Part shown: positions 58,160 through 64,000 of the stretch, one piece after another
How positions within the stretch are numbered: position 1 is the stretch's first letter
Layout of the letters: every line of letters starts with the position of its first letter
Origin: Parvularcula mediterranea
Lineage (GTDB): Bacteria; Pseudomonadota; Alphaproteobacteria; Caulobacterales; Parvularculaceae
Direction of reading: 5' to 3'
Length of the DNA stretch: 64,000 nt
NCBI RefSeq assembly: GCF_013085255.1
Contig: NZ_JABFCX010000002.1
Span: 1,354,501-1,418,500, forward strand
The notes under the pieces: generated by a model
Database searches by the model: none
Told to the model about the DNA's origin: nothing
What the model saw: only the letters and a program-made list of their open reading frames with translations
Position numbers and translations under genes: made by a program

Positions 58160-59308
58160 TCAGCGGAGCGACGAGGTGGGTGCGCCCGTAGGGGCGCTGC
58201 CCACGACACGAACGCGCTGTCCGGGGACGAAGCGGAAGGTCGACGTCTCGACCACGCGGTCGCCATCCTCGAGCGTGCCAGTGACGTAGGCCCGCTCCTC
58301 GGCGAGAGAGAGGATCTCGATATCCTTACGCCGGATCAGGTCTTGGCCGTCCTCGTTCTCAACAACGTAGACGGACCAAAGGCCGCGATAGCCTTCCTGA
58401 AGCGCGGTAAGGGGGACCCAGACCCCGCGGGCTGAGCGCTCCTGCGTCAGTGCGAGGCGGACGAGGCTGCCGGGGGAGAGGCCAGGGTCTTCAGTGATGA
58501 TCAGTCTCACGAGACGGCTGCGGGTGAGGGGATCGATCTCGCCGCTCACGCCTTCGACGCTCCCGCGGACGTCTCCTTCGTCCGTCAACAGATCGAACTG
58601 GTCACCAACCTCGACCATGTCGGCCATGCGGTCCGGAACAGCGATTTCGGCCTCGAGCGTTCCTCGCTCGTTGAGGCGCAGGACGGGCTGGCCTGCAGTG
58701 AGGATAGCGCCTGCATCGGCGTAGCGGGCGACGACGAAGCCATCGAAGGGCGCTCTCAGCGAGGCATCGCCTTCGTCCTCGCGGGCGCGTTCAAGGCTCC
58801 GCGTGAGAAGCCTAACCCGCTCCCGGGCGCCGTTGCGGGCTGCTAGGGCATCGTCCCGTTCCTGATCCGTCGCGAAGCCCTGTTCGAGAAGCTCGGCGAC
58901 GCGCTTGTAGCTTGCTTCGGCGCGATCAAGCTGGGCCCGCGCATCGGCGAGGCTCGCCGCAGCCTCTTCTGTCCTGAGGGAAAGGCGGCGCTGGTCGAGG
59001 GTCGCAAGCGTCTGACCCTTGGCGACCCGGTCACCGACCTTGGCCGTGACCTCTTCGATCTCGCCAGCGACTTCGAAGGCGACGTCCGCCACCTGCGCGG
59101 GAGCGATTCGGCCGGCGAACAGCCGGCGCTCTTCATAGCGGTCCTGATAGCGGGCTTCGATGACCGAGACCGGGAGGGCTCGCGCCTCCTGCTCTTCGGC
59201 GTTTCCGCGGGCGATTACCTCGCGTCCGCCGAAGATCGCGGCCCCCAGAACCGCCGCCAATCCTACCAGCCAGAGGAATCCCCTGCCGAGCCTAGCCAGA
59301 AATCCCAT
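58160..59308 (-). CDS. RND periplasmic adaptor (membrane fusion protein)
   Basis: This 382-residue adaptor has an N-terminal membrane helix (about 10-26), a lipoyl half-motif pair (FEVAGEIEEVTAKVGDRVAKGQ and LRAPFDGFVVARYADAGAILTAGQP) on either side of a coiled hairpin, then the beta-barrel and membrane-proximal domains. It links the permease and the TolC duct. It is the first gene of the efflux operon and diverges from a TetR gene. Confidence 0.92.
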   Translation of the reverse strand: MGFLARLGRGFLWLVGLAAVLGAAIFGGREVIARGNAEEQEARALPVSVIEARYQDRYEERRLFAGRIAPAQVADVAFEVAGEIEEVTAKVGDRVAKGQTLATLDQRRLSLRTEEAAASLADARAQLDRAEASYKRVAELLEQGFATDQERDDALAARNGARERVRLLTRSLERAREDEGDASLRAPFDGFVVARYADAGAILTAGQPVLRLNERGTLEAEIAVPDRMADMVEVGDQFDLLTDEGDVRGSVEGVSGEIDPLTRSRLVRLIITEDPGLSPGSLVRLALTQERSARGVWVPLTALQEGYRGLWSVYVVENEDGQDLIRRKDIEILSLAEERAYVTGTLEDGDRVVETSTFRFVPGQRVRVVGSAPTGAPTSSLR

Positions 59309-59359
59309 TGCCTCGATCCTCCGAGCAGCGGACGGAACCCCGTCCTGACGAGTGAGTTA

Positions 59360-59393
59360 TGACAATATTCAAAAATCGTCACTAGTCAATGAC
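59360..59393. promoter_or_regulatory. Probable TetR operator between efflux operon and tetR
   Basis: An imperfect inverted repeat of two 11-base halves lies at 59360-59381 (TGACAATATTC facing AAAAATCGTCA; 8 of 11 positions match). A second small palindrome GTCA-A-TGAC follows at 59385-59393, so TGAC/GTCA units recur four times in 34 bases. The surrounding DNA is AT-rich, as promoters are. Its place between divergent tetR and pump genes suits a shared operator. Confidence 0.55.
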
Positions 59394-59437
59394 CACGGAG
59401 TGAGATATGTCGCGAGACCCATTTGAGAAGGCCCTGA

Positions 59438-60040
59438 ATGCCCAGATTGAACCTCACTGAAGCCGAAACCCGGACCCTCATCCTTGATGAGGCGGACCGG
59501 CTCTTCACCGAAATCGGCTATGACAAGACGACGATTGCGGACATTGCCCGGGCCTGCGGGTTCAGTTCCGCGAACGTTCACAGGGTCTTGGGAACCAAGG
59601 GGGTGATCAACCGGGCTATCGCTGAGCGGAAGCTCGCCGGAAAGATCGAGCACCTCCGGGAAGCGGTCGAAGCAGTGGAGGGTGCGCCCATGCGTCTCAG
59701 GGCTCTCTACGCCACCGTGAAGCAGATCAATCAGGAGACCTTCATCGAGCACAAGCGCGTGCACCAGATGGTCGCTGCTGCCATCGATGAGCGTTGGGAA
59801 GAAGTGCAGCGCTACCGAAGCCGTCTCAAGGCGCTGAGCCGCGAGATTATCGCTTACGGTGTCGAACGCGGCGAGTTTAATGTTCCCGACGTGGATAAGG
59901 CTGCATCAGCGGTCCACAGCTCAGGCGTCAGGTTCTGCCATCCGTTGCTCTGTGCAGAGATGGAAGGCGAGCCAGACGACACCGATGTCGACGTCTGGCT
60001 CGAGTTTGTCCTGCGTGGCCTTGGTCAGCGGGTGAGCTGA
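59438..60040 (+). CDS. TetR-family repressor of the efflux operon
   Basis: This 200-residue protein has an N-terminal TetR helix-turn-helix (ADRLFTEIGYDKTTIADIARACGFSSANVHRVLGTKG, given here as landmarks TTIADIARACG and FSSANVHRVLG) and an AcrR-like ligand-binding C-terminus with FCHPLL. Divergent placement from an RND operon is the classic arrangement of local repressors, so control of that pump is likely. GAGAAGG stands before its ATG. Confidence 0.9.
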   Translation: MPRLNLTEAETRTLILDEADRLFTEIGYDKTTIADIARACGFSSANVHRVLGTKGVINRAIAERKLAGKIEHLREAVEAVEGAPMRLRALYATVKQINQETFIEHKRVHQMVAAAIDERWEEVQRYRSRLKALSREIIAYGVERGEFNVPDVDKAASAVHSSGVRFCHPLLCAEMEGEPDDTDVDVWLEFVLRGLGQRVS

Positions 60041-60053
60041 GACCACGGTCTCG

Positions 60054-60194
60054 TCAGCCCTCTGAGGGCTCGAGCACCTTGCCGGCTTCGGCAGGCTCAC
60101 GGTGGCGGTAGCGTTTCAGCTCGAACCACATCGCATTCAGGATACCGACGGTTGCCGCGAGGCCGAGGCCGAGGATCCAGGTGAAGTACCACAT
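60054..60194 (-). CDS. cydX: Cytochrome bd oxidase small subunit CydX
   Basis: This 46-residue protein was read directly from the sequence downstream of cydB. MWYFTWILGLGLAATVGILN is the single membrane helix and matches the CydX signature (MWYF-x-WILG), followed by AMWFEL and a charged tail. CydX stabilises the haem b/d centres of the oxidase. It lies 18 bases after the cydB stop in the same operon. Confidence 0.93.
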   Translation of the reverse strand: MWYFTWILGLGLAATVGILNAMWFELKRYRHREPAEAGKVLEPSEG

Positions 60195-60212
60195 CGTCTA
60201 TCGTCCTTTTCG

Positions 60213-61361
60213 TCAGTATGCGTGGTCAGCTTCGCTGATCGAGGCGACCGTCACCTGACCCCGCATGATGCGGTAGGCCCAGGCCGTGTAGCCGAGGATC
60301 AGCGGCAGGAAGAGCACCGTCGCAATCAGCATGTTGCGCAGCGTGTTCCGGCTGGAACTTGCATCGAAGACCATCAGGCTGTGCGAGGGATCAACCGTAC
60401 TCGGAAGAAGGAAGGGGAACATGGAGACCCCGACCGTCGCAATGACCATGGCCACGCCAACCCCGCTGGCAAGCAGCGTGAGCGTCTTTGCGCGTGCCCT
60501 GAAGCCAACAGCGCTGAGCGCGAGACCCGCGATCCCGAGAAGCGGAACGCCTAAGAGGATAGGCGCCTCGCGGTAGTTCTGGAACCAGCCTCCGCTCGCG
60601 GCTTCAACCGTTTTCCCGATCGGGTGGCTCGGCCCTGTGAAGTCTGCGGTGCTGGTCAGCTCGTACCCGCCAAGCCAGCCTGCTGCGGTAAACACCCCGC
60701 CGAAAGCGAAGAGCGCCGCTGCGGCGAGGGCCGCTTTGGTACCGATGGACCGCGCCCGCTCGGCCACGACATCATCAGCCTTCAGATGGAGCCATGCCGC
60801 ACCGTGCGCCGCCAGCATGGCCAGCGAGACAACGCCGCAGAAGATTGCAGGCGGGTTGAGGAGACCAAAGAGGCCCCCCTGATAGTCAGGCCGCAGATCA
60901 CCATCGAAGGTGAAAGGCACACCCAGCAGGGCATTACCAACAGCGACGCCGAAGATCACCGGCGGCACAAGACCGGAAAGCATCAGCGCAACATCCCAAT
61001 TCCTGCGCCACTTCTCGCCTGTCCGCTTCGAGCGGTACTTGAAGGCCACTGGCCTCAAGATCAGGAAGAACAGCACAAGGAACATTGCGAGGTAGAAGCC
61101 CGAGAAGGAGAGGGCGTAAAGCGCTGGCCACGCCGCGAAGATCGCACCGCCGCCAAGGATGAACCAGACCTGGTTCCCCTCCCAGACTGGCCCGACCGTG
61201 TTGATCACGACACGACGCTCCTCGTCTGTCCTGCCAACCAGCGGCAGCAGAGCTGCTGCCCCCATGTCAAAGCCGTCGGTCACTGCGAAGCCGATGAGCA
61301 GCACACCGAGCAGCGCCCACCAGATGACCCGGAGGGTTCCGTAGTCGAAGAGAAATTCCAT
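60213..61361 (-). CDS. cydB: Cytochrome bd ubiquinol oxidase subunit II
   Basis: CydB is the second large subunit of cytochrome bd oxidase, with nine membrane helices and no haem in the canonical enzyme. This 382-residue protein begins MEFLFDYGTLRVIWWALLG and has VTDGFDMGAAALLPLVG and GPVWEGNQVWFILGGGAIFAAWP, which are family hallmarks. It starts 12 bases after the cydA stop. Confidence 0.96.
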   Translation of the reverse strand: MEFLFDYGTLRVIWWALLGVLLIGFAVTDGFDMGAAALLPLVGRTDEERRVVINTVGPVWEGNQVWFILGGGAIFAAWPALYALSFSGFYLAMFLVLFFLILRPVAFKYRSKRTGEKWRRNWDVALMLSGLVPPVIFGVAVGNALLGVPFTFDGDLRPDYQGGLFGLLNPPAIFCGVVSLAMLAAHGAAWLHLKADDVVAERARSIGTKAALAAAALFAFGGVFTAAGWLGGYELTSTADFTGPSHPIGKTVEAASGGWFQNYREAPILLGVPLLGIAGLALSAVGFRARAKTLTLLASGVGVAMVIATVGVSMFPFLLPSTVDPSHSLMVFDASSSRNTLRNMLIATVLFLPLILGYTAWAYRIMRGQVTVASISEADHAY

Positions 61362-61373
61362 CAGTCTGCTCCG

Positions 61374-62963
61374 TTATTCTGCAGGCGCCGCAACGGGCGT
61401 ATCGGGACGGTTCTCACCAAGACCGGGGACAAGATCGTCGAGCTCATCAACGATGCCGGGGCCTTTCGAGATCGCTGCCAGCATGAGCTGCACCTCGATG
61501 ATTGCGAGGACGCCGTAGACCACGGTGAAGCCGACGATCGTGATCAGGATATCGCTCACCGTCAGGTTCGACGCGGCCATGAAGGTCGGAAGGACGCCTT
61601 CGATCACCCAGGGCTGACGGCCGAACTCGGCCAGGAACCAGCCAAGCTCCATCGCCACCCAAGGGACGGGGAAGGCAAGGATCGAAGCCTTGAGCAACCA
61701 GTTCGGCGGCGCGGCTTCCTGTGTCGTGTAGAAGAAGGCGAGGACGAAGAGGATCAGAAGGATACCGCCCGCCGCGACCATGAAGCGGAAGGAGAAGAAC
61801 GCTGCGGGTACGGAGGGAACCGTCGACCATGCAGCCTGCCGGATCATTTCGTCATCGGCAAGGAGAGGATCCTCTGTGAACTGCTTGAGCAGCTGTGCAT
61901 AGCCAAGGTCCTCGCGGTACTCGATGAACCGCTCGCGGGCCTGCATGTCGCTCCGGTCAGCCTTGAAGGTCTCAAGGGCTTCGTAGGCTATCAAGCCCGT
62001 TCGAACGCGAGCTTCCGCATCATCGACTAGCTCGACGATACCCTTGATTTCGGTATCGAGGCTCCGTGTGCCGATGATGCCCATGACCCAGGGGATGTGA
62101 ATGGCGAAGCGCGTCTCCTGCGCTTCCTGGTCGGGAATGCCGATGAGGGTGAAGGAGGCGGGCGCTTCCTCCGTGTGCCACATGGCCTCCATCGCGGCGA
62201 GCTTCATCTTCTGGTGGTCGGTCACGGCGTAACCGCTCTCGTCACCGAGGACGAGGACCGAAAGGGTCGATGCAACACCAAACGCTGACGCGATGACAAA
62301 GCTCCGCTGGGCGAGGGCTATGTGTCGGCCTTTCACCATGTACCAGGCCGAGACCGCGAGGACGAAGACGGCGCCCGTGACGTATCCGGCCGAAACGGTG
62401 TGCACGAACTTCGCCTGTGCAACCGGGTTGAACATGACCGCCATGAAGTCGGTGACTTCCATGCGCATCGTGTCAGGGTTGAAGACTGCCCCGACCGGGT
62501 TCTGCATCCAGCCATTGGCGATGAGTATCCAAAGCGCTGAAAAGTTCGTACCCAGAGCCATCAGCCATGTCACGGCGAGGTGCTGGCGCGCACCCATCCG
62601 GTCCCAGCCAAAAAAGAACAAACCCACAAACGTCGCTTCGAGGAAGAAGGCCATCAGCCCCTCGATCGCCAGCGGTGCACCGAACACGTCGCCGACATAG
62701 TGGGAATAGAAGGCCCAGTTCATCCCGAACTGGAACTCCATCGTGATCCCCGTCGCCACGCCGAGGGCGAAGTTGATCCCGAAGAGAAGACCCCAGAACT
62801 TGGTCATCTCCCGCCAGATCGGGCGACCGGTCATGACATAGACGGTCTCCATCATCGCGATGAGGATGGAGAGACCCAAGGTCAGGGGGACAAAGAGGAA
62901 GTGGTACATCGCCGTCAGCGCGAACTGCAGGCGGGAGAGATCGACGATCAACGGATCGGGCAT
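61374..62963 (-). CDS. cydA: Cytochrome bd ubiquinol oxidase subunit I
   Basis: CydA carries haems b558, b595 and d and the quinol site. The 529-residue protein has SRLQFALTAMYHFLFVPLTLG with the haem b595 histidine, GVATGITMEFQFGMNW, the long quinol loop (about 255-380) with the methionine ligand in FFSFRFMVAAGG, and GRQPWVIEGVLPT. The loop length fits the long-loop (E. coli-like) form. The enzyme reduces oxygen to water at high affinity and resists cyanide and nitric oxide. It heads cydABX and diverges from cydD. Confidence 0.97.
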   Translation of the reverse strand: MPDPLIVDLSRLQFALTAMYHFLFVPLTLGLSILIAMMETVYVMTGRPIWREMTKFWGLLFGINFALGVATGITMEFQFGMNWAFYSHYVGDVFGAPLAIEGLMAFFLEATFVGLFFFGWDRMGARQHLAVTWLMALGTNFSALWILIANGWMQNPVGAVFNPDTMRMEVTDFMAVMFNPVAQAKFVHTVSAGYVTGAVFVLAVSAWYMVKGRHIALAQRSFVIASAFGVASTLSVLVLGDESGYAVTDHQKMKLAAMEAMWHTEEAPASFTLIGIPDQEAQETRFAIHIPWVMGIIGTRSLDTEIKGIVELVDDAEARVRTGLIAYEALETFKADRSDMQARERFIEYREDLGYAQLLKQFTEDPLLADDEMIRQAAWSTVPSVPAAFFSFRFMVAAGGILLILFVLAFFYTTQEAAPPNWLLKASILAFPVPWVAMELGWFLAEFGRQPWVIEGVLPTFMAASNLTVSDILITIVGFTVVYGVLAIIEVQLMLAAISKGPGIVDELDDLVPGLGENRPDTPVAAPAE

Positions 62964-63016
62964 GATGGCTCCAACAGGTTAGTCCCGAGCGTTCTGGCCG
63001 ATCCCGCAGATGGAAA

Positions 63017-63034
63017 CCTTGCTCTGGCGCAAGG
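63017..63034. promoter_or_regulatory. Inverted repeat between cydA and cydD
   Basis: CCTTGC (63017-63022) and GCAAGG (63029-63034) form a 6-bp inverted repeat in the gap between the divergent cydA and cydD genes. It is not an FNR box (no TTGAT-N4-ATCAA is seen). Its place allows control of both operons, but the repeat is short. Confidence 0.3.
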
Positions 63035-63051
63035 CTGAGCCGGGCAAACCG

Positions 63052-64000
63052 ATGCAAACCATGGCTATGCGAGCCCGTTCTGTGTCCCGAGCGAAGAAAG
63101 CCGATCCTCTCGCCGACAGCGTGCGGTCAGGCATTCGCATGCTTGTCGCGCTCCAGCTCCTCGCGCGGGCAGGGCGCCTGGCCTTGGTCCTCAGCCTCGC
63201 CTTTCTGGCGGCAGGGCTGACCATGTCAGGTTCTGTTCCATCATGGGCCGTGCCGATGCTCGTCGTCGGTCTCGCTCTGTCCGCGGGAAGCGGGTTGGCG
63301 GGTGAGCGGTTGCGCGTCTCCCTCGAAGAGAGGGCCGCAGAGGCCGGGCAGGACATCATCCAGCGATATGCTGCTCGCGCGTCTGTTGCCGCGATCGAAG
63401 CGGGGGACACTGGCGACCTCGTCTCGCGCCTCGCCCGGCATCCGGGGCTTGCGGCGAAGCGGCTCGTCTCAGTCGCTGCGTCGAAGGCGGCATGTGGTGC
63501 GGGCATGCTCATGGGTATCGCCCTGATGGCGCTTTTCTCGTGGCAGGCTGCGCTTCTCCTTCTGGTGACGTTGCCCGTCATGATCCTGTTCTTCGTATTT
63601 GTTGGTGGGCTGACCAAGGCCAAGGCCGACCGGCAGGAGGAAAGCCTCGCCCGCCTTGCAGGCGCATTCGCGGATCGGGTGCGCTGCCTGCCGTCGATCC
63701 TCGCCAACCACGCCGTGGACAAGGAAGGCGAAGCGCTGAGCGGGGAGCTTGAAGCCTACCGCCGGGAGACGGCTGGCCTGTTGCGGGTCGCGTTTCTGAA
63801 CTCTGCCGTGCTCGATTTCTTCAGCTCACTCAGCATCGCCATGCTCGCGATCTTCCTGGGTCTCGGCCACCTTGGTCTTGCCGATGTCCCCGGCTTCACG
63901 GGGCTCGCCTTGAGCCAGAGCCTTGCGATCCTCGTTCTGGCGCCGGAGATCTTCCAGCCCCTCCGCCGCCATGCAGAGCTCTACCATCAGTCTGCTGAAG
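63052..64000 (+). CDS. cydD: CydD-like ABC transporter, N-terminal membrane part (cut by window end)
   Basis: CydDC exports cysteine and glutathione and is needed for cytochrome bd assembly. The frame is open to the window end, giving 316 residues of the membrane domain: LLVALQLLARAGRL-type first helix, RAAEAGQDIIQRY, and near the end LLRVAFLNSAVLDFFSSLSIA and LAPEIFQPLRRHAELYHQSAE, which match CydD proteins. The ATPase domain lies beyond the window. ATG 63052 is preferred; an in-frame ATG at 63010 would swallow the inverted repeat between the divergent genes. Confidence 0.88.
   Translation, partial: MQTMAMRARSVSRAKKADPLADSVRSGIRMLVALQLLARAGRLALVLSLAFLAAGLTMSGSVPSWAVPMLVVGLALSAGSGLAGERLRVSLEERAAEAGQDIIQRYAARASVAAIEAGDTGDLVSRLARHPGLAAKRLVSVAASKAACGAGMLMGIALMALFSWQAALLLLVTLPVMILFFVFVGGLTKAKADRQEESLARLAGAFADRVRCLPSILANHAVDKEGEALSGELEAYRRETAGLLRVAFLNSAVLDFFSSLSIAMLAIFLGLGHLGLADVPGFTGLALSQSLAILVLAPEIFQPLRRHAELYHQSAE

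Noticed and set aside
60624-62030. 468-codon plus-strand open frame opposite cydB and cydA
   Set aside because: It is very rich in His, Arg, Glu and Asp, as expected of the complement of membrane-protein codons, and cydA/cydB are certain.
62963-63052. FNR/Anr box controlling cytochrome bd genes
   Set aside because: The consensus TTGAT-N4-ATCAA is not found; only an unrelated inverted repeat is present.
1-64000. CRISPR array or cas genes
   Set aside because: No evenly spaced direct repeats and no Cas-like proteins were seen.

Overview
The window is a GC-rich (roughly two-thirds G+C by eye) bacterial chromosome segment. Its gene order and protein families point to an alphaproteobacterium, plausibly near Parvularculales, Caulobacterales or Hyphomonadaceae; this placement is inference. 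Supporting signs are the dapE–truA–fmt–def–rmuC block, the rsmI–yraN–BON–gshB–yifB run, the lptM–lysA pair, a 27-bp interspersed inverted repeat of alphaproteobacterial type, a leaderless ArsR gene, and many TTG/GTG starts with 1-4 bp gene overlaps.

Layout. 1-8.3 kb: the end of gpsA, a matrixin-like protease, a leaderless ArsR regulator with an SdpI-like membrane protein, rlmN, an acyltransferase-3 gene head-to-head with a membrane LytTR regulator, a small HTH/DUF3052 pair, rdgB and hemW. 8.2-17.8 kb: a long minus-strand run with a hybrid histidine kinase, YifB, a DM13 protein, a crotonase, gshB, a BON lipoprotein, yraN, rsmI and a FlgO/TPR protein; an LpoA-like lipoprotein diverges from it. 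19.4-32.1 kb: selO, dapE, truA, fmt, def, an RmuC-like protein, lysA with a 37-codon lptM, a TlpA-type thioredoxin, rppH, and an acyl-CoA/ACP synthetase. 32.2-34.2 kb: tRNA-Ser(GGA) followed by about 2 kb of decayed DNA that holds the 3' end of a YadA-type adhesin and a DUF1772 fragment.

34.2-53.8 kb is an accessory, apparently catabolic region. It holds a propeller–amidohydrolase fusion, a YjiH-type transporter and a HisC-like aminotransferase. A tightly overlapping six-gene envelope operon follows: tri-haem cytochrome c, DUF1592-family cytochrome-like protein, Tat-exported DUF1552 protein, a three-repeat secreted-LPR protein, an unrecognised exported protein, and an exported creatininase-fold protein with substituted metal ligands. 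Next come an AraC regulator, a TonB-dependent receptor, an alpha/beta hydrolase and an MFS carrier. Outer-membrane uptake, periplasmic oxidation, hydrolysis and inner-membrane transport are thus clustered; no substrate can be named. This is the best candidate for an undescribed system.

53.8-60 kb is a complete RND efflux set (TolC-like, permease, adaptor) with a divergent TetR gene and a probable operator between them. 60-64 kb carries cytochrome bd oxidase (cydA, cydB and a 46-aa cydX) divergent from a cydD cut by the window end. No CRISPR array, intact insertion sequence, integrase or rRNA gene was seen.
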